The translations under genes were made by a program, and so were the position numbers. From assembly GCA_016930375.1 (NCBI GenBank), contig JAFGGU010000088.1:1-64000 (forward strand): a DNA stretch of 64,000 bases, written 5' to 3'. The notes under the pieces were generated by a model that was not told the DNA's origin, did no database searches, and was given only the letters and a program-made list of their open reading frames with translations. Shown here piece after piece: positions 1 to 8,800 of this stretch. Position 1 is the first letter of the stretch. Every line of letters starts with the position of its first letter. The stretch comes from Bacteroidales bacterium. GTDB taxonomy: Bacteria; Bacteroidota; Bacteroidia; Bacteroidales; UBA10428.

Positions 1-70
1 ACACCGAACACCGAATATTGATTACTGATTACCGAATACCGAATACCGATTACTGTTTACTGTTTACTGT
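1..70. repeat. Tandem heptamer array (ten 7-bp units)
   Basis: Positions 1-70 divide exactly into ten 7-bp units of three related kinds: acaccga (twice), atattga, ttactga, ttaccga, ataccga (twice) and ttactgt (three times). The array lies downstream of the minus-strand gene ending at 165. A looser 7-bp periodicity continues across about 141-200 into that gene's last codons (units such as atcactc, atcacta, tttactc). No open reading frame or known mobile element explains it. The left end may continue outside the window. Confidence 0.85.
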
Positions 71-164
71 TTTATCCACACTGCCTTTACCATAAAATGG
101 GCAGCCACAAGGGCAGCCCCTACACCCATTTCCCAATTCCCGCTGATCACTCATCACTATTTAC

Positions 165-821
165 TCATTTCTCCTCACTCTCCCTCCTCATCCGCTCCCT
201 TTCCCTCCAGTCGCTCTTGAATTCTCCGCGTTTGAGGGCCTTGAAGAACTTTGCCCAGGCGAAGGCATTGAAAAGCTGGTAAGAAGGAAGCTGACCTTTA
301 ATATAGGTCTGCTGGTACTGTTGTTCCATAATATGCTGGAAGTTGGCACGGGCACTCGGTTCATGGTCCATGATGATCTGGGTCCTGATCAGGGCAATAT
401 TCCGGCGGGCTTTTTCCATATCATCCGTAGGTAGATTCAGATTTACGAAAGCTTCTTTGAATTCCTCGTAAGTTTTCCACGGATAAATCCTGGCTTCGGC
501 AATGACCAGGGTGTCCATTCTCATGATCGCCTCTATATCCAGGAAATTGGTCGGTAAATCAACCGGAATCTGAAAATACATATTTTTATAACCCACGGCA
601 GAAATCAAAACCGAATCGGCTTCTTCCACAACCAATGAGAAACTGCCATAATGGTTTGTCAGGGCGCCCCGGTAATTGCTCAGAACCAGAATCTGGGCGT
701 AGGGCAGTGGTCTCAGCAATTCATCCTTGACCCGGCCGGACAACTGGACCAGCTTTTTGTCCTGCGCCTGCACGGCATTGAGACAGAAGAAAGTCAGGAG
801 AATAGTAAGGACGGGTTTCAT
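165..821 (-). CDS. Exported protein with carboxypeptidase regulatory-like domain
   Basis: A 218-residue protein with a clear signal peptide (residues 1-19, hydrophobic core then A-Q-A-Q), so it should be exported to the periplasm or cell surface. Residues about 27-105 match the CarboxypepD_reg-like beta-sandwich common in Bacteroidota surface proteins (pattern: SGRVKDELLRPLPYAQI, then a GSFSL strand and an SAVGYK strand). The remainder is helical and charged, with no catalytic motif recognised. It is monocistronic here, diverging from the DUF4301 gene. The C-terminus is low-complexity Arg/Glu (W-R-E-R-E-R-M-R-R-E-S-E-E-K) and is written by the degenerate heptamer tract that continues past the stop codon. 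Function unknown; the domain is usually a folding or anchoring module rather than an enzyme. Confidence 0.85.
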   Translation of the reverse strand: MKPVLTILLTFFCLNAVQAQDKKLVQLSGRVKDELLRPLPYAQILVLSNYRGALTNHYGSFSLVVEEADSVLISAVGYKNMYFQIPVDLPTNFLDIEAIMRMDTLVIAEARIYPWKTYEEFKEAFVNLNLPTDDMEKARRNIALIRTQIIMDHEPSARANFQHIMEQQYQQTYIKGQLPSYQLFNAFAWAKFFKALKRGEFKSDWRERERMRRESEEK

Positions 822-871
822 GAAAGATTGTTAGTGTACCGGTAATGCGGCTGAATCGCATAGACGGGCGT

Positions 872-879
872 CAAAAGTA
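872..879 (-). promoter_or_regulatory. Candidate -7 promoter box (TACTTTTG)
   Basis: On the minus strand TACTTTTG fits the Bacteroidota -7 consensus TAnnTTTG, about 50 bases before the start codon at 821. The -33 region is AT-rich without a good TTTG, so this is a moderate call. Confidence 0.4.
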
Positions 880-942
880 AGTAAAATAAAAAAAAATAGC
901 TAATTTTATGTTTAAGTAGAATAAACCTAATCTAAGGAAACT

Positions 943-2490
943 ATGTTCCAGGAGAGAGATATTAAACAGCTGAAAGAAAAAGGCATTGACATCAGGGTCG
1001 CAGAACAGCAGATCGGATTCCTCAGAAAGGGCTTCCCTTTCATGAAACTGGCCAAGGCATCGACCATTCAGCAAGGTATTAAAAAACTGACCGACAAACA
1101 GTTAAAAGAGTATGTGGATAAGTATGACCGGGCTGAGAACCTGAACCGGGTGAAATTCGTGCCCGCCTCAGGAGCCGCAACCAGGATGTTTAAAGCCTTG
1201 TTTGAATTTGATGAGCTCTTCAGACAATCCAACTACGATGCGAAAATTCTGTCAAATGATGCTTATAAACATGTGAAGGAATGTTTTGACCGGATCAAAG
1301 ATTGTGCTTTTTATGGCGAACTTGACAAGGCGGTGGGCAAATCAGGCACCACGATAACAGATGCCCTTAAAAACAAGAATTACCATATTGTTTTGTCATC
1401 GCTGCTGGGTAAAGAAGGCATGAATTATGGCAATCTTCCCAAAGGATTGCTTGCTTTTCACCGGTATGGAAATCAATACAGGACCGCTGTTGAAGAACAC
1501 CTGGTTGAAGGTTCGGGTTATGCTGTCAACAAAGGAAACAAAGTCAGAATTCACCTCACCGTTTCCCCTGAACATAAAAGCTCCTTTGAAGCTCTGATAA
1601 AAAGGGTCCGCAAGAATTACGAGGACATGTTTCATATGAGCTATGATATTGAGTATTCCATTCAGCGGCCTTCAACGGATACGCTGGCCATTGATGATAA
1701 GAATGAACCCTTCAGGGAAACTGACGGGTCGCTGCATTTCAGACCGGGCGGTCATGGGGCCTTGCTCGACAATTTAAATGATATTGACGGTGATCTGATT
1801 TTTATCAAAAACATTGATAATATCACACATGATCGGAACAAGGCAGATACGGTAGCGTTCAAAAAGGCACTGGCAGGCTTGTTGATACATTACCAGGAAC
1901 AAGTCTTCCATTATATCAGGGAGCTGGAGAAACCTCAGATATCCCCCGAGTTGCTGAAGGAAATCGTGACCTTCCTGAGTGAGGAGCTGGGAAACAATCT
2001 CCAAACGAAGATGAAAGGTCAGGCTGTGCTCACTGCCGAATTCCTGCTGAGCAAGCTGAACAGGCCCATTCGTGTTTGCGGAATGGTCAAGAATGTCGGT
2101 GAGCCTGGCGGGGGGCCATTCTGGACAGTTAATGCGGATGGAGGCCTGTCATTGCAAATTGTCGAATCCTCGCAGGTCAACCACCATGATCCGGAACAGG
2201 AAGCTATCCTGAACAGTGCAACGCATTTCAATCCGGTTGATCTCGTTTGTGGAGTGAAAGATTATAAAGGCAGTAAATTTAACCTGATGAATTACCGTGA
2301 TCCCAATACCGGTTTCATCAGCAAAAAGTTTAAAAACGGGAAACCCCTCAAAGCTCTGGAGTTACCAGGGTTATGGAATGGTTCCATGGCCTATTGGAAT
2401 ACTATTTTCGTTGAAGTTCCGATTTCCACATTTACACCGGTCAAAACAGTACATGACCTGTTACGGCCTGAACACCAGGAAAAAATATGA
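943..2490 (+). CDS. DUF4301 family protein, possible nucleotidyltransferase fold
   Basis: A 515-residue soluble protein recognised as DUF4301, a Bacteroidota family with no assigned function. Three short motifs resemble UDP-sugar pyrophosphorylases (UDPGP family): VPASGAATRMFKAL at about 73-86, like the GxGTR nucleotide loop; PGGHGAL at about 268-274; and KNIDN at about 289-293, like the PxGxGG and (V)DN metal/uridine motifs. That resemblance is my inference, not a known annotation. The stop codon overlaps the start of a GT4 glycosyltransferase (ATGA), so the two are translationally coupled, which fits a role in supplying or handling an activated sugar. The start at 943 follows a purine-rich stretch (aaggaaact). 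No signal peptide or membrane segment. Confidence 0.85.
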   Translation: MFQERDIKQLKEKGIDIRVAEQQIGFLRKGFPFMKLAKASTIQQGIKKLTDKQLKEYVDKYDRAENLNRVKFVPASGAATRMFKALFEFDELFRQSNYDAKILSNDAYKHVKECFDRIKDCAFYGELDKAVGKSGTTITDALKNKNYHIVLSSLLGKEGMNYGNLPKGLLAFHRYGNQYRTAVEEHLVEGSGYAVNKGNKVRIHLTVSPEHKSSFEALIKRVRKNYEDMFHMSYDIEYSIQRPSTDTLAIDDKNEPFRETDGSLHFRPGGHGALLDNLNDIDGDLIFIKNIDNITHDRNKADTVAFKKALAGLLIHYQEQVFHYIRELEKPQISPELLKEIVTFLSEELGNNLQTKMKGQAVLTAEFLLSKLNRPIRVCGMVKNVGEPGGGPFWTVNADGGLSLQIVESSQVNHHDPEQEAILNSATHFNPVDLVCGVKDYKGSKFNLMNYRDPNTGFISKKFKNGKPLKALELPGLWNGSMAYWNTIFVEVPISTFTPVKTVHDLLRPEHQEKI

Positions 2491-3608
2491 TCATCGCTGT
2501 CAATACACGCCTTCTTCTGTCGGAAAAGCTGGAAGGCATGGGCAGATTTGCCCATGAGACCCTGAAAATCATTACCAGGGAACATCCTGAACATACATTT
2601 GTGTTTATTTTCGACAGGAAGTTTTCAGATGAGTTTATTTATTCATCCAACATCATCCCTGTCAAGTGTTTCCCCCCGGCACGTCATCCTTTGCTATGGT
2701 ATGGTTTTTTTGAGTGGGCCATACCCCCTGTTCTGCAAAAAAGGAAAGCGGATCTGTTTTTTTCCCCCGATGGCTGGCTTTCACTCAGGACACCCGTCAA
2801 ATCCTTACCGGTGATTCATGATCTGAATTTCTTCGAGTTCCCTGAGTTTATTCCCCTGGTTGTAAGAGAGTATTATTACAGCTTCTTCCCCCGTTTTATC
2901 AAAAAGGCGGTCCGTATTGCCACGGTGTCTGAATTTACCAAGCGAGATATCATGCACCGGTTTGATTATTTGAACGATGACATCGACGTGGTTTATAACG
3001 GCGCGTCAGAGGGTTTTCACCCGCTCAGCTCAACAGATCAGAAAACCATTCGCGAGAAATATACCTGGGGATGTCCGTATTTTCTGCACGTAGGTCTGAT
3101 TCATCCCCGGAAGAACCTGACCAGTCTGATAGAAGCTTTCGACAACTTCAGGCTTTCCGTTCAGAGTGATGTTAAGCTGCTTGTGGTCGGTGAGCGTAAA
3201 TGGTGGACCGATGAAATGCAGCAGGCCCTTGAAAACGCTGAATTTAAAAACGATATCATCTTTACGGGTCGTGTATTGGATAAGGACCTGTCCCTCATAA
3301 CAGCTTCAGCCCTGGCCATGGTCTATGTGACGCATTTCGAGGGATTCGGCATACCGGTGCTTGAAGCCATGCAGTGTGATATACCTGTAATAACCTCCGC
3401 TGTCACCTCCTTACCTGAGGTTGGAGGTGATGCGGTTTTGTACGTGGATCCGTATGACATCGATTCGATCAAATCGGCCATGCTGGCCGTTTATTCTGAT
3501 ACCGATTTAAGAGCAGAACTTATCAACAATGCCCGCAAGCAACGTGAAAAATTTACCTGGAAGAAAACAGCCGGTTTGTTGTGGAACAGCATCGAGAAAT
3601 GTTTTTAG
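2487..3608 (+). CDS. Glycosyltransferase family 4 (GT4)
   Basis: A 373-residue GT-B retaining glycosyltransferase acting at the cytoplasmic side. The C-terminal nucleotide-sugar domain has the classic pattern HVGLIHPRKN (about 198-207) and the EX7E motif within EGFGIPVLEA (about 286-295), followed by AVTSLPEVGGDAVLYVDPYD. The N-terminal acceptor half has the VIHDLNFFEFP segment typical of mannosyl/glucosyl GT4 enzymes. The start codon overlaps the stop of the DUF4301 gene by four bases, so the two genes form an operon. Donor and acceptor sugars cannot be told from sequence; glycan, glycolipid or trehalose-like synthesis are all possible. Confidence 0.92.
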   Translation: MIIAVNTRLLLSEKLEGMGRFAHETLKIITREHPEHTFVFIFDRKFSDEFIYSSNIIPVKCFPPARHPLLWYGFFEWAIPPVLQKRKADLFFSPDGWLSLRTPVKSLPVIHDLNFFEFPEFIPLVVREYYYSFFPRFIKKAVRIATVSEFTKRDIMHRFDYLNDDIDVVYNGASEGFHPLSSTDQKTIREKYTWGCPYFLHVGLIHPRKNLTSLIEAFDNFRLSVQSDVKLLVVGERKWWTDEMQQALENAEFKNDIIFTGRVLDKDLSLITASALAMVYVTHFEGFGIPVLEAMQCDIPVITSAVTSLPEVGGDAVLYVDPYDIDSIKSAMLAVYSDTDLRAELINNARKQREKFTWKKTAGLLWNSIEKCF

Positions 3609-3613
3609 CAACC

Positions 3614-3621
3614 TATCTTTG
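3614..3621 (+). promoter_or_regulatory. Candidate -7 promoter box of metA (TATCTTTG)
   Basis: TATCTTTG is an exact TAnnTTTG match, 20 bases before the metA start codon and just after the stop of the glycosyltransferase. No good -33 TTTG lies at the expected distance. It suggests that metA has its own promoter with a very short leader, leaving no room for a riboswitch. Confidence 0.5.
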
Positions 3622-3641
3622 TAGTCCAAATCTTTTTCATT

Positions 3642-4559
3642 ATGCCTTTGAATATTCCTGACCAATTACCTGCTGTTGAGATTCTTCAGGAGGAAAACAT
3701 ATTTGTAATGCGGGAGACTACGGCGATTCACCAGGATATAAGACCGCTCCGCATCGTGATACTGAATCTGATGCCTGTAAAAACAACCACGGAAACCCAT
3801 ATTCTCAGACTTCTGTCGAATTCACCGCTTCAGGTGGAGGTTACCCTGTTGCACACCCATGATCATGTTTCGAGGAATACTTCCATCGATCATCTGAAAT
3901 CGTTCTACAAGAATTTCAGGCAGATTCATGAGCTGAAGTTTGATGGCATGATCATCACGGGTGCCCCGATTGAACACCTCGACTTTGAGGAAGTGGATTA
4001 CTGGGAAGAACTGAAGGAGATCATGGACTGGGCCCGGCACCATGTAACATCCACCATGTTTATCTGCTGGGGAGCGCAGGCCGGTTTATACCATTATTAT
4101 CATATACCCAAATATCCGCTGCCCAAAAAGATGTTCGGCGTTTTCACACACCAGGTCAATAATCCCAAAATTCCTTTGGTAAGGGGATTTGATGAGGAAT
4201 TCCTGGCTCCCCATTCGCGCCATACCGAAGTAAGACGCTCTGACATTGAAAAGATACAGGATCTTGAGATCATATCCGAATCCAGGGAGGCCGGTGTATA
4301 TATGGTGAAGAGCAAAGGCGGACGTCAGATATTCATTACCGGGCATTCGGAGTATGATCCGAATACCCTGAAAGAGGAATATGAACGCGATTTGAAAAAG
4401 GGTCTTCCCATAGATATTCCGGTGAATTACTTTCCCAACAATGATCCGTTAAAACCGCCAATGGCGCGATGGAAGAGTCATGCCAATCTGTTGTATTACA
4501 ACTGGTTGAATTATTATGTGTACCAGATCACTCCGTATAATATTAATGAGATAGAATAG
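3642..4559 (+). CDS. metA: Homoserine O-acetyltransferase (MetA family)
   Basis: A 305-residue full-length MetA enzyme of methionine biosynthesis, which acylates the hydroxyl of L-homoserine. Catalytic residues are at the family positions: Cys142 in [15 protein letters not shown], and His235 and Glu237 in [10 protein letters not shown]. Position 111 is Glu (in [16 protein letters not shown]). In MetA enzymes Glu at 111 is known to favour acetyl-CoA, while Gly as in E. coli favours succinyl-CoA, so I call the acetyltransferase despite the family often being labelled succinyltransferase. This fits the two O-acetylhomoserine sulfhydrylases (MetY) at 19-23 kb. Convergent with the amylase gene; a promoter box lies at 3614. 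Confidence 0.95.
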   Translation: MPLNIPDQLPAVEILQEENIFVMRETTAIHQDIRPLRIVILNLMPVKTTTETHILRLLSNSPLQVEVTLLHTHDHVSRNTSIDHLKSFYKNFRQIHELKFDGMIITGAPIEHLDFEEVDYWEELKEIMDWARHHVTSTMFICWGAQAGLYHYYHIPKYPLPKKMFGVFTHQVNNPKIPLVRGFDEEFLAPHSRHTEVRRSDIEKIQDLEIISESREAGVYMVKSKGGRQIFITGHSEYDPNTLKEEYERDLKKGLPIDIPVNYFPNNDPLKPPMARWKSHANLLYYNWLNYYVYQITPYNINEIE

Positions 4560-4568
4560 GGAAGATTA

Positions 4569-4616
4569 ATGTGCAGATGTGCAAATATGCAAACTACAGC
4601 CTACAGCCTGCAGCCT
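4569..4616. repeat. Octamer and heptamer tandem repeats between metA and amylase
   Basis: Three 8-bp units (atgtgcag, atgtgcaa, atatgcaa; 4569-4592) are followed by three 7-bp units (acagcct twice, gcagcct; 4596-4616). The heptamers lie inside the 3' end of the minus-strand amylase gene: its stop codon (4594-4596) and last residues A-G-C-R-L are written by them. The octamer atgtgcaa recurs at 24.6 kb. Confidence 0.75.
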
Positions 4617-5862
4617 TCTTCCTCTTCCAGATCATTTCCCTGCAAAAATCAATCATCTCCCGATCCAGCGCATCCCAGGGCATGGGTTGCCTTGCGAAGA
4701 TGTCGGAATATGGAACATGGCCCTGAACCGGATCCTCATGGGTCATTCCGGTTTCAGTCCCATAGTAAAGTATGGGTGGTTGCGGCAGGGACATTTGAAA
4801 CTGAATTGCCTGTTTGAGTTTTTCCCGGTTCTGACCTGCATCATACAGGAAACGGTTCATATCATGGTTTTCCAGGAAGGATGGAAGAAAAAAATCATCC
4901 GGGAATCTTTGGTAATGATTGCGCATGGCGGTCTCCAGGTCATGCTGCCAGATTGAGGGATCATCCTTCCAGGCAATGTATTCCGTGATACGATGCCGGA
5001 AGTAAAAATCAAGGACGCCGTCAAATTCACCATAATATTCATGTTCAATATCCCAGGGATTAAAATGCAGCAACCATCTCAGGTATTTATGTTTAATTTT
5101 TATGGTTTTCAGCATGCTGAACCCAATACCCTCCAACCAGGCCTCGCCAATCAGGATAGCCTTCGGGTTTACCGCCCTGATTTCCTTGCGGAAAGCCTTC
5201 CAGAAATCATGAGAAGGCCCAACGGCATGATCAAGCCGGTATCCGTCTGCTCCGAGCGAGATCCATTTCCTGGCGGCTCCCACAATATGTTTCCGGGCTT
5301 CCGCGAAATCGAGATTTATTTTGGGCAGGTCACGAAAATTTAAAAAGCACCGGTATTTGTTCCCTGTGGAATTAAAGTAAAACCAATTCCTGTACTTGCT
5401 TTTTTTATCAACAAGGGCATGCCGGAAATAAGGATGTTGAACGGAGCAATGGTTGGGAACAAAATCAAGGATCACACGGATGTTTTTCCTGTGCGCATTT
5501 TCAATCAGATTCTTTAATTCGTCCTCCGTACCAAATCGATTATCGGTTGTATAAAAATCAGTGATATGGTATCCGTGGTATGCATTGGCTTGGTTTACAG
5601 GTGAAAGCCATATTGCATTGATTCCCAGATCAACCAGGTAGTCCAGTTTTTCGGATATCCCATTCAGATTTCCACCGAGAAAGACAGGCTGGAGAGGATC
5701 TTTGGCAGGATCATACCCGGCAAACCGGTCCACAAGTATATGATAAACAATAGCATCGCGAAACCATGACCCGCCTGCTACTGCTGCCCCCGCCTCCGAC
5801 GTGGTCTTCGTCGCTTCCGCTTCCTCCGGTGCTACTGCAACTGCTTCTGTCCTCTTATCCAT
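4594..5862 (-). CDS. Alpha-amylase family glycoside hydrolase (GH13)
   Basis: A 422-residue GH13 (beta/alpha)8 enzyme that should cleave or transfer alpha-glucans. The conserved regions are all visible: DFVPNH (133-138), GYRLDH with nucleophile Asp211, IGEAW with acid/base Glu240, and FLENHD with Asp334. No signal peptide, so it is probably cytoplasmic, acting on maltodextrin or glycogen. The first 30 residues are an Ala/Glu/Thr-rich low-complexity tail ahead of the domain start (SWFRDAIVYHILVDRF), and that part overlaps the 3' end of purL by 31 bases; no other good start codon precedes the domain. The protein ends soon after the barrel; a C-terminal beta domain is essentially missing. Transcribed after purL. 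Confidence 0.92.
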   Translation of the reverse strand: MDKRTEAVAVAPEEAEATKTTSEAGAAVAGGSWFRDAIVYHILVDRFAGYDPAKDPLQPVFLGGNLNGISEKLDYLVDLGINAIWLSPVNQANAYHGYHITDFYTTDNRFGTEDELKNLIENAHRKNIRVILDFVPNHCSVQHPYFRHALVDKKSKYRNWFYFNSTGNKYRCFLNFRDLPKINLDFAEARKHIVGAARKWISLGADGYRLDHAVGPSHDFWKAFRKEIRAVNPKAILIGEAWLEGIGFSMLKTIKIKHKYLRWLLHFNPWDIEHEYYGEFDGVLDFYFRHRITEYIAWKDDPSIWQHDLETAMRNHYQRFPDDFFLPSFLENHDMNRFLYDAGQNREKLKQAIQFQMSLPQPPILYYGTETGMTHEDPVQGHVPYSDIFARQPMPWDALDREMIDFCREMIWKRKKAAGCRL

Positions 5863-8800
5863 GTTTTCGCATTCACAAAAGCCTCTATCCAGGGTGATAT
5901 TTCATCGTTCCTTCTATCCTCGGGATAGTATGACCAGTTCCACGGATAAATTGCTCTTTCAATATGCGGCATGATGGCCAAATGTCTGCCATCCCCGGAA
6001 CAGATACCGGCCACCGCATAATCGGAACCGTTAGGATTACCCGGGTATTCGGGATAGGTGTATTTCAATGAAATGTTGTATTCCTTCTCCCCATTGGGTA
6101 AGTTGAAATGACCTTCACCGTGGGCTACCCAGACTCCGAGGGTGCTGCCTGCCAGGCTCCTGAACATGACCGATTGGTTATCCGGTACCTGAACGCTGAG
6201 AAAGGCCGATTCGAATTTCCCGGAGGTATTGTGTGACATGCCGGATTTTTGGGTATGATCGGGTACGATCAGGTCAAGTTCCACCATTAGCTGGCACCCG
6301 TTGCAAACACCCAGGCTTAGTGTATCTTTTCTGGAATAATACCGTTTCAGTGCATTTCTTGCTTCGTCGTTGTAAAGGAAAGCGCCTGCCCATCCCTTGG
6401 CACTGCCGAGGACATCAGAGTTGGAAAATCCACCGACAAAAACAATCAGGTTTACATCATCCAGCTTTTCCCTGCCTGAGATGAGATCGGTCATGTGCAC
6501 GTCCTTGACATCGAAACCTGCCAGGTACATGATATAAGCCATTTCGCGATCGCCATTTACACCCTTTTCGCGAATGATAGCAGATTTTATTCCCGAAGGG
6601 GCCATTCGCTTTGGATTGATACCATATTGCGAGAATTTCCCTGAAAATCCCGAAGGAAATCTGAAGTGTAGAAATTGATTTTTGTAATTAACAAACCGGT
6701 TTTTTGCCAAAACCGGACCGCATTGATTCCTGTCCAGCAAATAAGAAGTTTTAAACCATGTATCCCTCATTTTCTCAACAGGAAGGTACCACTGCTTTCC
6801 GGCCTTGCTGATATCTACTGAACCTGTTGGGGCAAATTGACCGAGTTTATAATATTGAATTTGTCTTTCACACAAAACTTTTTCAACGGTGGAAGAATTC
6901 TTAGTCTGAATCAGGATACCCGGATTCTCGCTGAACAATATTTTAATAATGTCTTTTTCGGGAAAGGGATCCAGGTTGATTTTTAAACCGGCACCCGGAC
7001 GGGTAAAGCAAAGCTCAAGCAGTGCAGTAATCATCCCGCCTGATGAAATATCATGTCCGGCCAGGATTTCTTCATTCCGGATGAATTGCTGAATGGTGTC
7101 GAAGGCTTTTGCAAAATAGGCAGGATCCGTTACGGTGGGTGCATCATTTCCCAGTCGGTTCATGGCTTGTGCGAAACAACTTCCGCCGGTTTTGAACTCA
7201 TCACGGGATAGGTCAATGTATAGAAGATGAGTTTCCGGGCAATCACTGATAACAGGTTCAACGGTCTTTCTGAAATCGGAGACTTCACCCGCTGCAGAGA
7301 TAATGACGGTTCCCGGTGAAAATACCTCTGAGCCGTCTTTGTATTTCTGTGTCATGGAAAGTGAATCCTTGCCTGTAGGAATATTGATCCCCAGGGCCAG
7401 GGCAAAATGGCTTGCGGCAGTCACTGCGGCATAGAGTCTTGCATCTTCTCCCTCGTGCCGGCAGGGCCACATCCAATTGGCGCTGAGTGAAATACCGCGC
7501 AGACCCTCTTCAACAGGAGCCCAAATGATATTGGTCAGTGCTTCAGCAATTGCCAGTATGGAACCTTTTGAGGGATTAATAATGCCCGCAGCCGGAGCAT
7601 GTCCAATGGCAGTTGCAACTCCTTTGAAGCCGACGTAATCCAGAGCGGCTATGGCGAGATTATTGAGCGGAAGCTGAATTATACCGCATGCCTGCTGTTT
7701 TGCCACCAAGCCGGTGACTGAACGGTCGACTTTATTGGTAAGCCAATCCTTGCAGGCAACTGATTCGAGCTGGAGAACGTTTTCGAGGTATTCAACCAGT
7801 TTATCCGGTGTGTATTCCGGCAACTCAAACTTCATCGAAGAGCTTTCATCCTGCAGGATGGTTTTTGGCGGGTTGCCAAAAATGTCCTCCAGCTGAAGGT
7901 CAATGGGATTAAGGCCATCCTTGTTCCGGAATGTAAACTGGTGGTTGCCGGTGGCTTCACCCACAATATAACAAGGTGCTCTTTCGCGTTCGGAGATCCT
8001 TTGCAGCAAAGCCGTATCTTCATCCTTCAGAATCATACCGATGCGCTCCTGCGATTCATTCCCGATAATTTCCCTGGCGGAAAGGGTGGGGTCGCCAATG
8101 GGCAATTTGTCAATTTCTATGACGCCTCCGGTACTTTCTACCAATTCGGAAAAACAGTTCAGATGCCCGCCTGCACCATGATCATGTATTGAAATCACCG
8201 GATTGATTTCTGATTCCGCCAGCGCCCTGATGGCATTGCAGATTCTTTTCTGCATTTCGGGATTTGATCTCTGAACGGCATTCAGTTCAATGGCATTGCC
8301 ATATTCACCTGTAGCTACTGATGATACAGCTCCTCCTCCCATACCGATCCGGTAATTGTCACCACCCAGCAGCACGATTTTATCTCCTTTCCCGGGCAAA
8401 TCTTTCAGACTGTGTTTCTTATTGGCATATCCTATGCCACCGGCCATCATGATCACTTTATCAAATGCCCAGAATTTTCCTTTTTCACCGTGCTCAAAGG
8501 TAAACAGACTTCCACAAATCAAGGGCTGCCCGAATTTATTTCCAAAGTCACTTGCTCCGTTGGAAGCCTTGATGAGTATCTGTTCCGGTGTTTGGTAAAG
8601 CCAATCGCGTTCCGGAAGGGTTTCCCAGTTTCTTCCCCCGTTGAGCCTGGGATAGGCTGTCATGTAAACCGCCGTGCCTGCCAGCGGAAAAGCGCCTTTT
8701 CCACCCGCCACTCGGTCACGGATTTCTCCGCCTGTACCGGTTGCCGCCCCGTTAAAGGGTTCCACCGTGGTTGGAAAATTGTGGGTTTCAGCCTTCAGAG

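Noticed and set aside
1-70. CRISPR array
   Set aside because: Units are 7 bp with no spacers; no cas genes are present in the window.
3609-3641. SAM or other riboswitch before metA
   Set aside because: Only 33 bases separate the genes, too short for a riboswitch; a promoter box fills the space.
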